Shown: positions 22,309 through 34,669 of the stretch, piece by piece
Layout: the number at the start of each line of letters is the position of its first letter
Position numbering within the stretch: the first letter of the stretch is position 1
DNA from: Gigaspora margarita
Lineage: Eukaryota; Glomeromycota; Glomeromycetes; Diversisporales; Gigasporaceae
DNA length: 64,000 nt
NCBI GenBank assembly: GCA_009809945.1
Contig: WTPW01000692.1
Location: 256,634 to 320,633 of the forward strand
Direction: 5' to 3'
Program-made: the position numbers and the translations under genes
The notes under the pieces: model-generated
The model's input: the letters and a program-made list of their open reading frames with translations, nothing else
Database searches by the model: none
Told to the model about the DNA's origin: nothing

Positions 22309-23304
22309 TGTCACACCTAAATTTTTTACTATATAAATTTATATTAAAAATATATAAAATTACTATATAACTTTAAAGCCATGATTCTTTTGGATTTACA
22401 AACCAATTATTTTCAAATTTTGAGATTAAGTATATCAAGAATAGTAGAATAAAATCACTTAGAACAGTTTTTAAATTCCTATAAAAATTGAAGATTTTAC
22501 TAATAAAATTTTATGAAAAAGAAAATTTTGTTAAATCTGAAACCACAATTATATGTAAAATTTTATGCTAAACAAAGTTTACTTAGGTAACAAAATTGGT
22601 TGTCTTAATAAAAAAAAAGTTTGCTATATACTAAAGCTAAAAATTTCAAAATTTCTATATACAACTTTTTTTTTGTTAAGAAAATCTAGTTTGGGCTTGT
22701 AAGTAAAATTGTTCAGCATAAAATTTTATGACAATAATAAAGGTAGAATTCAATTTTTTAAACATTTTACTAAGTAAAAAATTGAATCAAAGTTTTTGTA
22801 AAAAAAATTTTTTTTTGTGAAAAACTTTGAGTCAATTTTTTACTTAGTAAAATGTTTAAAAAATCGAATTCTACCCTTTATTATTGTCATAAAATTTTAT
22901 GCTGAACAATTTTACTTACAAGCCCAAACTAGATTTTCTTAACAAAAAAAAAGTTGTATATAGAAATTTTGAAATTTTTAGCTTTAGTATATAGCAAACT
23001 TTTTTTTATTAAGACAACCAATCTTGTTACCTAAGTAAACTTTGTTTAGCATAAAATTTTACATATAATTGTGGTTTCAGATTAACAAAGTTTTCTTTTT
23101 ATAAAATTTTATTAGTAAAATATTCAATTTTTATAGAAATTTAAAAAACTGTTCTGATTTTATTCTACTATTCTTGATATACTTAATCTCAAAATTTGAA
23201 AATAATTGGTTTGTAAATCCAAAAGAATCATGGCTCTAAAGTTATATAGTAATTTTATATGTTTTTAATATAAATTTATATAGTAAAAAATTTAGGGTGT
23301 GATA
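22309..23304. mobile_element. ~1-kb fold-back element 1
   Basis: The two halves are near-perfect inverted copies about a centre near 22805, with ends TGTCACACCTAAATTTTTT. Arms contain a TTTACTTAGGTAAC word shared in part with the fold-backs at 27844 and 32203. No open frame of interest. Confidence 0.88.
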
Positions 23305-25008
23305 TAGTGTAACATCTTGATTGACTGTTACATGCCACCCTTTGCCATAATTAGTGTTACAAATTAGACCAAAAAATGCAATTGATTAGTTGGATAAAAT
23401 TTTTTTTAATAATCAATTAAAAATCAATTGTACCAACTAATCGATTAATTGACTAATCAATTACTATAGTGAATAAATACAAACTTTTGAGCGAAGAAAT
23501 AGTTAAAAAAAGTTAATCAAATGTTTAATGAATTTGAAAGTGTTTTGTATAATGGTCTCAAATTCAAGAACAAATACAAGTGCAAGTACAAGAACAAATG
23601 CAAGTGCAAGTATAAATGCAAGAACAAATGCTCTGCAATAGATAAAAATAACTTAATATTAATAAAAAATAGTGAATATATTAGCAGATATTAAGAAAAA
23701 ATTAATTTTGCTAAAGATTTAGATGATTGATTTCTAGATTTTTCCATTTTTCATAAATTTTTGGTCAAAATCAGTGTATAAAATCTAAAAAATTTTGTGC
23801 ACATGTGCACATTGAAAAAATTTTTTGTGCACACTTTAAAAATTTGTATATAAAATTGTACACAACCTATATATTAATTAAGAAAAATCTTTGTGCACAT
23901 GTGCACATCCAATTTAAAAAATTGTGCACACAAAAAATTGTGCACATAAATTTTATTCACTAGTCAGAATTGTTGTCATCCAGATTATTCTTGTAGTTTG
24001 TAGTTTTATGTCAATCTACTAACCAAAAAATTATAGTTATATCCAAAATTTGATCAGTATACTAAAATTAATGTGGCAATATGATCAAAGTTATTATGCT
24101 TTAATGCTTTTGATTGGTTATACAACCCATGATCAAAATGTTAAGACTAAAATATTGAAGTTATGATTAGTAAGTTAGTGGTATCCAAAATTTTGTATTT
24201 TGTGTAACCTGAGCCCATCCGACCCAAATCATTTTACCCAAAATAATCAATTTTACTAATAAACCTGCTAACCGATATACTAAATAAAAAATTGCTTGGA
24301 TTGTAATTTTGCTATAATATTACTTGGCAGTACTAAGCTAGTATTATTGTATCACAGGTCCGATCTGAAGTCTGAATCTGAATCATCAGATTGGCTCAGG
24401 TTACACAAAATGCAAAAATTTTTGGACCCTACTAACTTACAATTCATATAGAGATGTCCCTAAAATTCTATGTCAGAATGCTTTAGAATGCATTGAAATC
24501 ATGGTCAGCTAGATTGGAACTAATCAATTTTGCCCAGAATTATAAAAATTTTCTAATAAATCATATCCATTCATTAAGTAAAAAATACCAGCTAATAATT
24601 TTGCTATAGAATCTGCTAACAATTTGAATTAAATGCCGACCTAGATCTGATGTATCCAACCTGGAATTTTGGGAACCCTCTTGTAAAATTCCTAAAATAC
24701 TTAAGTTATGATCAAGAATGTTATTACAATTCAAATTTATTATATAGCAATTGCTTAATTATAATTGTACCAAATCAACCTTAACCACATACAGTATTGT
24801 GTATTAATATATAATAAAATTTTTAAATTAACTAATTGATCTATTATGAAGATTTTACAAAAGAGGTAATTATATATTAATTATCAAGTTTATATAAATT
24901 TTGACTAACCAATTGACTAGTTAGTTGATCGACTAGTCAATTAGTTAGTCAATCGATTGATCAATTAATTGATTAATTGCATATTTGAAAGTCAATCAAT
25001 TAATCATT
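23305..25008. other. AT-rich stretch with minisatellites and MITEs
   Basis: Contains a 12-bp minisatellite (AAGTGCAAGTAC, AAGAACAAATG) at 23570-23635, a cluster of palindromic TGTGCACATGTGCACA words at 23795-23950, a MITE at about 24182-24432 (arms TTTTGTGTAACCTGAGCC) and a MITE at about 24440-24695. AATTGATTAATT runs at 24900-25020. No gene. Confidence 0.6.
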
Positions 25009-25024
25009 AATTAATTGATTAATT

Positions 25025-26241
25025 GGGGTGTGGCGACTTAAAGAAGTTGGTAAGTTGTCACATCCCAAGTGGCAGGTCTAGGGTTCAAATCCCCACTGGC
25101 GATGCTTTGAAAAATAGGTCTGTGTTATGGTAGCCATTTCTCCTCGTAGGTTCTTTCATACACCATCTTGAATGGAATCTGTTGGGTGCATATAAAATTC
25201 AAGGATCGGAAAATGGATACCCGTTTGGAAGTCCCAAGTGAGGAAGTAACAAAGATCTTTAATAGTGCTAACCATAATTGAAATATCAGAAACTGGAGTC
25301 AGAGAACTGGATGACAAGATCCTCGAGGAGGGGTCTACCAACTTAGGGTTAGGGTTAGTTTTAAAAAAAATTATAATAAACAAGTATTAAGCTAGGCCGA
25401 CTGACTTTTCTGGGCTAACTGGTTTGGAAGTTTGGGGATACCAAGGAAGGACCGATAGGAAGGTTGTAGTGGGTATCGAGATTGGAGTGAACCTCACAAG
25501 GGCAATATAGAACTTACTGGCCAGTAAAAAGTAGAAGCATAGCATGTACGTGTCAAGGCCTAACAGGCTTTAGGCGTACCTATATGGGAGTCCTCAGATG
25601 TTAAGAGAGGCCAGAACCACCAATACAGGATAGGCAGGTATAAGTGCATGTAGAGTACATCATGGTTCACCAGATCCTCATGATGCCATCCAACTATATC
25701 TGATAGCTGGAAGCATTTGCAAAACATGCCTAGTCACTCATTACCATAGCGGAAAGTACAGTTGTTTGCACATTACTGAATTCAGAATACTAAATTCAGG
25801 GCCCCAAAGATGCAGAAAAATCAGCTAGTTGCAGCAGCATGCAGGCTTGAGATACTTACCCAATGTGGTAGAGGCAGCTGCATGGCTTGAAATATGAACT
25901 CCTGAGAAGTATGCTAGTAGGGGACTCAGGTACACCAATTTGGAAGCATAAAGCGCCTACCTGGCAACTGACACCAAATTGGAAGTGATGATACTAGGTA
26001 ATGTGGGTAAAGTGGCGGACATGTGAATACCAATTGTTGGTTGAAGAGGGACGTACAAATCCAGACAGCCATATAAATAGGAATATGGAAGGTTCTGGTA
26101 GGTTTAGATTATGGTTAAATTAGTCCAAGTCTCAGTGCTTAAGTAGATAGTATATAAAAGATTGTATAGCGATGTTGTAATGATCAATATACATTCAATA
26201 AAGACCAGAGGCATGACCTCACCTTAACACAAAAAAAAAAA
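25025..26241 (+). mobile_element. tRNA-headed retroposon, about 1.2 kb
   Basis: The first 90 bases look like a tRNA-type pol III promoter, with an A-box-like TGGCGACTTAAAGAAGTTGG and a near-canonical B box GGTTCAAATCC at about 25084. The element ends in AATAAA (26198-26203) and a run of 13 A. AATTAATTGATTAAT flanks both ends (25009 and 26242), but this word is common locally, so the duplication is suggestive only. The body has no recognisable reverse transcriptase; the last 150 bases (TATATAAAAG, then AATAAAG) look LTR-like. Two TTAGGG units occur at about 25341. Confidence 0.6.
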
Positions 26242-26256
26242 AATTAATTGATTAAT

Positions 26257-27843
26257 CAGATTAATTGATTTTTGATTTGTAATACTAGTCATAATATCCA
26301 TGCTATTTTTACCATATCATTCTGTAAACGTTCCTGTGCATACCACATGATCTGTGCCATTTTGAGCATTCCCAACACTAATTTGTACTAATGATGACTA
26401 ACAAAATATTTTTGCAATAACAAATAATGTTATTATAGTTTTGTTATGATGAAACCTTGATAATTGACAAAACCCCTGATGATTGATGAAACTTATAATA
26501 AATTGATGAAACCTATGATAAATTGATGAAACTTATAATGAATTGATGAAACTCTTAATGAAACCTCTAATGATTGATGAAACATTGGCAACTGCTTTAA
26601 CCAGTAATTAAACAACAAGCTCTATATAATAACTTTTGAATACTCTAAACCTTAAATTGTTTCAAAAGTATATTATTTCATATGGGCTGATTTAATTTAA
26701 CCCCAAAATTAGCCAATTATAATTGAAAATAATAGAAAAATTTTTTATTTAAAAAATTATTATAAAACGAATTTTTATTAAAACAGCCTTTTTAATTTAT
26801 ATTGTACTTATAATTAAACGTGTAAAACTATGTTTCTACATGTTTAACTATAGACCAGAAGTGAGTTAAAATTATGTTTTTTTTGAAAATTTTCTTCTGA
26901 GTTTATCTGCAATCTATTTAAAAATGATCAACCTACCCAACTCTTTCTAAAACACTTGTATATTCTAATGAATAATGTTAGCATATTCTTTTACTGATTA
27001 GTAGAGCTGTTTTATTTATACTTTATATTTTTTTATCTCGTATAGATACTAAAGAAGCTCTTTATTGATTGTAAAAGGTGTTTCATTTATTATGTTTTAG
27101 TATCACTTAAGAGCAGAAATTCATATAACAATTTAGCTAAAAAAACCCAAAAAATCAAATCTACTGATATGTCATTAGGTTATACAAATTTAATTACTTG
27201 GTTTTCATATTACAAAACTTTTTAATTGACCCGACCGACCGGCCTTTTTTTTAAAATTTCATATATAAAATTTTATAAAATTGTAAAAAAAATTTTTTTT
27301 TAATTTCCATCCAGTTATTAAAACATATAAAAAAATTTTTTTAGAAGTTTACAAATTTTGACCCAGCCAGGTTATAAAAACCAATTGATTAATTTTGTAT
27401 AGCCTTATATGGTTTTATTAGCTTTCTTTTTTCTTCTTTTACATATATTCAAATTTATGTTGGGTTGATTTGAAATAGTCAAATTTGTGCCTTTTGAATG
27501 AGCATGATATAGATTCTGAACAAACACGAAAGAAGAAAGAAAAGTGAAATACTTGAAACCCAATATTTAAATTGATCTTGGTGCACTAATTAAAAATAAT
27601 GGGAACAAAATTTTATATTTAATGAATATAATATATTATTGTAATCTTCAAAACTAATACCCTAATCCTAAACTTCTATCTTTACAAGCTTTGTTGATTT
27701 ACAAATTTTAATTTTCTGTTTTGGGTCATCTAAAGAACATTTTCATGTAAATCAACCAACTAGAGTCACATTAGTCTAAACCTATCTTGGACCATTAATA
27801 AAAAATGTTAAGAAGGCAATTTTACCTATCAGTTAGCCAATAT
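26257..27843. other. AT-rich stretch with an inverted minisatellite arm
   Basis: About 26440-26595 holds six to eight copies of TTGATGAAACCTATGAT-like units. Their inverse complement recurs at about 29225-29390, beyond the fold-back at 27844-28870. No gene seen. Confidence 0.6.
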
Positions 27844-28870
27844 GTCACATGAAAATTTTTACATATAAAATTTATAAAAAAATATATATAAAATTACTAT
27901 AAGCTTTGATTTCATGATGTTTCTTCCCCTACATATTAACATAAAATTAAATTTTTGGAAATAGAACAAGGGGAGAAGAAAAAATTGAGCTTAAAAATCA
28001 GATTAAAATTTTGCCGTTTTTGTACAAAACGAAAATGTAACTTTACCAAAAACAAATATTTACCGATTTTAAGATGAGAAGCATATATAAAAACATGCTC
28101 TGAACAACTTTACTTAGGCGATGGAAGTAGGTTACCTTGTAAGAAAAGTGGTTTATCTATGTACTAAAGTTAAAATTTATCATTTTTCTTGATTGAACTT
28201 TTTTCCTTATTAGATAACCTACTTTGGGCTCTTAAGCAAAGTTGTTCAGCGTGTAATTTTACATCACATTTGAGATTGAAACGTGCTTTTTAGACCTTTT
28301 ACTGGTGAAAAATGGGGTTAAAGCTAGAAAAAAAATTTTTTTTTAAAAAATTTTTTTAGAAAAAATTTTTTTCCTAACTTTAACCCCATTTTTCACTAGT
28401 AAAAGGTCCGAAAAACGCGATTCAATCTCAAATATAATGTAAAATTACACACCAAACAACTTTGCTTAAGAGCCCAAAGTAGGTTACCTAATAAGAAAAA
28501 AAAGTTCAATCAAGAAAAATGATAAATTTTAACTTTAGTACATAGATAAACCACTTTTCTTACAAGGTAACCTACTTCTGTCGCCTAAGTAAAGTTGTTC
28601 AGAGCATGTTTTTACATATGCTTCTCATCTTAAAATTAGTAAATATTTATTTTTGGCAAAGTTACATTTTCGTTTTGTGCAAAAATGGTAAAATTTTAAT
28701 CTGATTTTTAAGCTCAATTTTTTCTTCTCCCCTTGTTCTATATTCCCAAAAAATTTAATTTTAAGTTGATATGTAGGTGAAGAAACATCATGAAATTAAA
28801 TCTTATAGTAATTTTATATGTTTTTTTATAAATTTATATAACAAAAATCTCAGTCATAAATAGTGTGACA
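27844..28870. mobile_element. ~1-kb fold-back element 2
   Basis: Near-perfect palindrome centred near 28350 with TGTCACA-type ends. Arms contain AAAGTTGTTCAGAGCATG and TAGGTTACCTAATAAG-like words. Closely related to the half element at 32203-32722. Confidence 0.88.
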
Positions 28871-29473
28871 AATCGGTTGACTGCTATATATTAGTTCTAA
28901 CCTTAACCTAACCTTAATGCTAAACAGGCTTTGATAAGAATTTTAACTAATTTTTCAAAAAATCATATGGGTACATGGCTTTAGGCATCCTCTTTTTTTG
29001 ATTTATTATTTGCAAATAAGTAAAATCACAATATTTAATGGATATCTTAATGAATATATTGTTATGCAACCTATAGTGACTCTTTATCACTGTTATTAAT
29101 TGTGCATTATTGCCTGTTCTGTTAAAACATCTTTTTTTTTTAGCTTTTATCATTATTGTTATTAAAACATTTCTTAATTTTTTATAAATATGATAATTAA
29201 CTCTATTTTGTATAAATATAACTTATCAGGTTTTGTAATAATTTTTATCAATTTGTCATAGGTTTCATCAATTTATTATAGATTTTGTCAATTTGTTATA
29301 GGTTTTGTCAATTTATTGTAGGTTTTGTCAATTGTCAGGGGTTTTGTCAACTATCAATTTGTCAACTAGAAATCATCTGATGAATGGTTTCATAATGTTT
29401 GTACTATAATTCAAACTCAAGATGTAATAATGTAATAATTATTTATTACAAAAAGTAGTAATTGTAATTACAT
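28871..29473. other. AT-rich stretch ending in an inverted minisatellite arm
   Basis: The TTTTGTCAATTTATTATAGG array at 29225-29390 is the inverse of 26440-26595. A TAATAATTA-rich segment follows. No gene. Confidence 0.55.
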
Positions 29474-29490
29474 TTATTTTATGTAATAAA

Positions 29491-30023
29491 TTTTTTTTTT
29501 TGAATCTTAACAACCTAGCACTACCTTTATTAAATTCTTAAATTAAAGTACAAGTACATTTAATAATTATCTAATTTACTATAATTAGGCATCAACCCAG
29601 CTACTTCATTGAGTGCCCAAGTAGGGTTGTCTCACTGAACACTTCTTCTTCTAGCAGGCCCTGCTGGTTATCGACCCAAGCAGATACCTGTTGGTACAAA
29701 TCGCAGTCTGAACGCACTGCTACGTGTTCTTGAAGTATCCTTTCAGACTTTGACCTCTCAATATATCATGTGACTTCAGTTATTCAAATCATGGTTCTGA
29801 CTCAGTATGACCTCAGGGTTTTGATCACGACTACTGCAGCGCCATACTATAAAGATCTGTCAATTGACGTTCCAGGTCCCTATCTTCCTGCGGTGTTTCA
29901 GTTCCCTTTTTGGTAGAACACGCATCATAGATTTTTAAGTTTTCGCCATCACCAGAAATCGAACTGGCAACCTTCTGATTTGTATCCTCAGAGCATAACT
30001 GCAATGCTATCAACCTGGAGGAC
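29491..30023 (-). mobile_element. SINE with 17-bp target duplication
   Basis: Read on the minus strand, the head (from 30023) has a tRNA-like promoter: an A-box-like TGATAGCATTGCAG and a B-box-like CCAGTTCGATTTCTGG. A 533-bp body follows and ends in a run of A (T11 at 29491-29501). TTATTTTATGTAATAAA is perfect on both sides (29474-29490 and 30024-30040). Those features together define a SINE. A 60-codon open frame at 29831 is part of the body and not a gene. Confidence 0.88.
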
Positions 30024-30436
30024 TTATTTTATGTAATAAATATTATTACATGCAATAATATTTTAATAAGTAATAATTGTGGCAGATTAAAATAAAATCT
30101 AGATTAAAATGAAATTATAGTATAAAATCTCGAAAACTAAATTTTTTTAGGGTGTTTTTTTAGGGTTAGGGTTTAGTTATAAAAAAAGTTATATTAAACA
30201 AGTATTAGTGGGTTTTAGAAGGTTAGCAGATTAAGTAAATTATGATCTGTGACAATTATGATAGTAAATCACTATACGCATCATATTCTATTTAAAGAAT
30301 AAAAATTTAATTAAAAATTTAGTTACAATCATGGGACTCGTGTGGTTTGTGAGGCACATGTTATTAAACTACCCCAGTATTGCCATAAAAATTTTACTAT
30401 CACATGACAATCAACAGTTAATTAGCTGGGGAAATA

Positions 30437-30578
30437 TACCGACATAGCATACACATGACTTAATGCATAGCAAAATGGCTAGTATTAAACTAATTGACAC
30501 AGCAAGGCTAGCATTAGGGTTAGAGTTAGCATTAGAGTTAGCGTTAGGAATTAGTCACGTGTGTGCTATGTCAGTATA
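30437..30578. mobile_element. MITE with ACCGACATAGCATACAC ends
   Basis: Arms ATAGCATACACATGACT and AGTCACGTGTGTGCTAT. TA-type flanks are possible. The middle has GTTAGAGTTAGCATT repeats. Confidence 0.65.
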
Positions 30579-30665
30579 GCAAATCTTATGTTTTTGATGC
30601 TTCTGCACTTACTTTTTTGATACTGATCGACATGAAAATCTCAGTAAAAATAAGAATTTTCAAAA

Positions 30666-31223
30666 CTTTGAGCGAAGATATCTTGGCAACTATAAGACCA
30701 AATTTGGTATAACTTTTTTTATTTGAATTCTATGGCTTCATAGGGTTCAAATAAAAAAAAATGCACCGAATTTAGTCAAGTGGTTGTCAAGTTATCTTCG
30801 CTCAAAGTCAGAGAAAATCAAAATGCCTATCAAAATAGAAGCTGCGCCAAATTTTTTATCTAACTTTGAGCGAAGATACCTCGACAACCATCTGACCAAA
30901 TTTGATAAACCAATTTTTTTTGAATTCTATAGCTTCATATAATTCAAATAAAAAAATTTTTATCATATTTAGTCAAGTGGTTGTCAAGATATCTTCGCTC
31001 AAAGTCCAAACTATCAAAATAGAAGCTGCGCCAAATTTTTTTCTAAATTTGAGCGAAGATATCTTAATGACCATCTAACCAAATTCAATAAAACTTTTTT
31101 TATATGAATTTTATAAAGCCATAGAATCCAAATAAAAAAGTTTTATCGAATTTGATTAGATGGTTGTCAAGATATCTTTGCTCAAATTTAGAAAAAAATT
31201 TGGCGCAGCTTCTATTTTGATAG
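30666..31223. repeat. Tandem palindromic satellite beside the gap
   Basis: Three units of about 180 bp (30666-30811, 30862-31004, 31049-31190). Each is itself an inverted repeat of CTTTGAGCGAAGATATCTTG and is separated by CTATCAAAATAGAAGCTGCG. The third is followed by the inverted spacer and then Ns, so the array probably continues into the gap. Confidence 0.85.
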
Positions 31224-32202
31224 NNNNNNNNNNNNNNNNNNNNNNNNNNNNNNNNNNNNNNNNNNNNNNNNNNNNNNNNNNNNNNNNNNNNNNNNNNNNN
31301 NNNNNNNNNNNNNNNNNNNNNNNNNNNNNNNNNNNNNNNNNNNNNNNNNNNNNNNNNNNNNNNNNNNNNNNNNNNNNNNNNNNNNNNNNNNNNNNNNNNN
31401 NNNNNNNNNNNNNNNNNNNNNNNNNNNNNNNNNNNNNNNNNNNNNNNNNNNNNNNNNNNNNNNNNNNNNNNNNNNNNNNNNNNNNNNNNNNNNNNNNNNN
31501 NNNNNNNNNNNNNNNNNNNNNNNNNNNNNNNNNNNNNNNNNNNNNNNNNNNNNNNNNNNNNNNNNNNNNNNNNNNNNNNNNNNNNNNNNNNNNNNNNNNN
31601 NNNNNNNNNNNNNNNNNNNNNNNNNNNNNNNNNNNNNNNNNNNNNNNNNNNNNNNNNNNNNNNNNNNNNNNNNNNNNNNNNNNNNNNNNNNNNNNNNNNN
31701 NNNNNNNNNNNNNNNNNNNNNNNNNNNNNNNNNNNNNNNNNNNNNNNNNNNNNNNNNNNNNNNNNNNNNNNNNNNNNNNNNNNNNNNNNNNNNNNNNNNN
31801 NNNNNNNNNNNNNNNNNNNNNNNNNNNNNNNNNNNNNNNNNNNNNNNNNNNNNNNNNNNNNNNNNNNNNNNNNNNNNNNNNNNNNNNNNNNNNNNNNNNN
31901 NNNNNNNNNNNNNNNNNNNNNNNNNNNNNNNNNNNNNNNNNNNNNNNNNNNNNNNNNNNNNNNNNNNNNNNNNNNNNNNNNNNNNNNNNNNNNNNNNNNN
32001 NNNNNNNNNNNNNNNNNNNNNNNNNNNNNNNNNNNNNNNNNNNNNNNNNNNNNNNNNNNNNNNNNNNNNNNNNNNNNNNNNNNNNNNNNNNNNNNNNNNN
32101 NNNNNNNNNNNNNNNNNNNNNNNNNNNNNNNNNNNNNNNNNNNNNNNNNNNNNNNNNNNNNNNNNNNNNNNNNNNNNNNNNNNNNNNNNNNNNNNNNNNN
32201 NN
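31224..32202. other. Assembly gap (979 N)
   Basis: A run of N between a palindromic satellite and half of a fold-back element. Open frames across it are meaningless. Confidence 0.98.
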
Positions 32203-32722
32203 AAAAAAAATTTTTTTTAAAAAAAATTTTTTTTTAACTTTAACCCCATTTTTCACTTAGTAAAAGGTCGAGAAAGCGCGTTTCAACCTCAAGTGTGATG
32301 TAAAATTACATGCCGAACAACTTTGCTTAAGAGCCCAAAGTAGGTTACCTAATAAGGAAAAACGTTAGATCATGAAATACGATAAATTTTAACTTTAGTA
32401 CATAGGTAACCCATTTTTCTTACAAGGTAACCTACTTCTGCCGATTACGTAAAGTTGTTCGGAGCATGATTTTACATACGATTCTGATCTTAAAATCGGA
32501 AAATATTTGTTTTTGAAGAAGTTACATTTTCGTTTTGTGCAAAAATGGCAGAACTATAACTTGGCAGAATAAGTAAGTTTATTCTCCTTCTTTTGCTCTA
32601 TATAATCGCAAAATTTAATTTTAAATTAATATGTAGGTTGAAACTAATCTTGCCTAACGAGTTTATAGTAATTTTATCTGGTTTTTTGTATAATTTTATA
32701 TATAAAAAATTTACACGTGACA
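32203..32722. mobile_element. Right half of a fold-back element
   Basis: Matches the right arm of 27844-28870 (TAACCCCATTTTTCACT, then TAGGTTACCTAATAAGGA, then ATATGTAGG). Its left arm is missing and probably lies in the gap. Confidence 0.8.
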
Positions 32723-32872
32723 TATCGTGTTACTGTTAAGTACGATTTGATGTAACGTAACACGATCAGTAAAATTTTTACGGCGATACGATACTGGGGA
32801 AGATCATGATATTCTCGAAGCACGTATGATTCATGGGCTCGTGTGGCTCGTGTGGTTAATGAGGCTCATGCG

Positions 32873-33253
32873 TAGGGATGGGAAAACAAGATGTTTTAAA
32901 AACATGCTTTAAACGAGTTAAAACATTTGGATTTTTCAATAAAAACAATAAAAAACAATATTTATTTATGTAATATCAAATGTTACTATTAGACCTCTCT
33001 AAAATGCACTTTTTATAAGTACATAATTTCTCCAAATACATCCTGACTCAAATATTTACATACATGATCTTATAAATATATTTTTCTTATATTCTCTAAA
33101 AGTTTATGGTTAAAATGCAGTTCTTAGTGCATTCACTTAGAAAGGTTTGACTATATCTGATATTTAATAAAAAACATAAAAAATATTTAAAAACATGTTT
33201 TAAAACATGTTTTAAAACACAAAAAAATAAAAACATGCTTTTTGCCATTCCTA
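32873..33253. mobile_element. hAT-type MITE, paralogue of 16860-17255
   Basis: Same ends (TAGGGATG and TAGGAATGGC), flanked by CTCATGCG and TTCATGCG (7 of 8 match). Shared by both duplication copies, so inserted before the duplication. Confidence 0.75.
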
Positions 33254-33676
33254 TTCATGCGGTTCATGAGTCTCACATGATTTATAACAACCATCATCCT
33301 CACAACGAATAACTCCAGAATCTCCATCAGGGATAAGTGGTTGACCCAAAGAAGACGAACATATACTGACTAATGGGAATGGGATTCTTTCGAAGAAAGT
33401 TCTACACCCTCCTGGTCCAAAAACCCATTGAATGCAATCTAGGTTTTCAACACACTTCTGACAACAATGTTGTGCTGTAGTAACATCAAGTTCTGGAAAA
33501 GCATCTTCAGCGGTAGCATGGTGCATTTCATTTGTCCATCCTGGGCTACCACTAGCTTTACAGCAGGGCGAAATTTTATATTCTGAAGTTTTGTAGTGAT
33601 GAGCATCAGCAAAAATAGCCAATGCCAGTAAATATGAAAGAAAAACGATTAAAAACGAATTAATTTGTTGAGTCAT
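33251..33676 (-). CDS. Small secreted Cys-rich protein, paralogue 2
   Basis: 141 aa, same length as the gene at 17253-17678, with about five substitutions (for example HHYK for HNYK, AEDAF for AENSF, CEDDGC for CKDDGC). All eleven cysteines and the signal peptide are kept, which suggests the mature fold is still constrained in both copies. Only a short upstream extension (MISI) is open here, which supports the MTQQ start. It ends at the same MITE-derived TAG. On the far side of the MITE the His-Glu-Pro tail here also carries a TAA, unlike copy 1. Confidence 0.82.
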   Translation of the reverse strand: MTQQINSFLIVFLSYLLALAIFADAHHYKTSEYKISPCCKASGSPGWTNEMHHATAEDAFPELDVTTAQHCCQKCVENLDCIQWVFGPGGCRTFFERIPFPLVSICSSSLGQPLIPDGDSGVIRCEDDGCYKSCETHEPHE

Positions 33677-34253
33677 TATTGATATCAATAGGTTTATTGT
33701 TACAAAGGTCTTTTCGAATTTATTTAAATATAGAAATACACTAAGAAATTTAGCATCTTATATACTTGTAATTCTATTATTTCTGCTTAATAAATTATAT
33801 AATAGATCTCTCTAAATGCACTCCTAAATGCATGCAATATGATAAACTTCTTTAATGCATATTTTGTTTGTCTTAAATAATATAGCAGTTGTAAATTTAA
33901 CCTCTCTAAATGTACGTCCTCTTTAATGCATATTGTGTTTTGCCTCAAATAATATAACAGTTGTAAATTTAATCTCTCTAAATGTATGTGTAATTTTTTT
34001 TTTTTTTACTATGGTCCTGAGATGAGGTTTGACTAATATTTGCATGAATTACTGTATAATGATGCTAACAAAACATCTATATATATGTTCATATCAATAT
34101 TTTAGCATGAGTGTATGTACGTTCCAGGATGCCAGTGATGCAAATTATTTCCACAGTGATTTACGATCATATTATATGAATTCTGCCAAGAGAAAATCTG
34201 TAATTCTTCCTCTAATAAGAATTACTGTTTTTCCTTGGTGGCACTCATCTATT

Positions 34254-34479
34254 GTCACGGATGATCATGAAATCGGATGATGGTGAAATTTGGATATATT
34301 TTATGTACGATTTTTAAAATTTTTTAGGGCCTTTTTTGTCTGCTTTTTTTTTACGGTTGTGTTAGGATTTAGGGTTAGGGTAGTTAATAAAAGAGTATAG
34401 GTGGATTTTAGTAGGGCTTATATTTTCAAATTAAGACCCCCAAATTTCACCATCATCCGATTTCACGATCATCCGCGAC
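34254..34479. mobile_element. MITE with GATGATGGTGAAATTT arms, copy 2 only
   Basis: 226 bp. The termini read GTCRCGGATGATC and the arms share CGGATGATGGTGAAATTT. Target duplication ATCTATT (34247-34253, 34480-34486). Copy 1 has the empty site at about 18232. The middle carries TTTAGGGTTAGGG. A diverged relative is at about 50229-50411. Confidence 0.85.
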
Positions 34480-34669
34480 ATCTATTAAGTGATTTACGAC
34501 CATGTTATATATTAAGTGATTTACGATTTCTATAGTATTTACCTGATTGGTGAAGTGATTACGTCATTGGGCCGCCTGGCTATAGCAGATAGGGCTTTAC
34601 TTTGTGCCGGTAATACAAACTCCTGAAAAGGCAATTATCAATCAGTGTGATCGAATTTTGTTCGTTTCG

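Noticed and set aside
23570-23640. CRISPR-like array
   Set aside because: Directly adjoining 12-bp repeats without unique spacers in a eukaryotic context; a minisatellite.
25040-25110. A tRNA gene
   Set aside because: The B box is good, but a full cloverleaf was not evident and the sequence continues into a long body with a poly-A end, so a SINE-like head is the better reading.
25341-25360. Telomere or subtelomere
   Set aside because: Only two TTAGGG units, and the same short word sits inside unrelated elements.
31156-32260. 366-codon open frames on both strands
   Set aside because: They consist almost entirely of unknown residues across the N gap.
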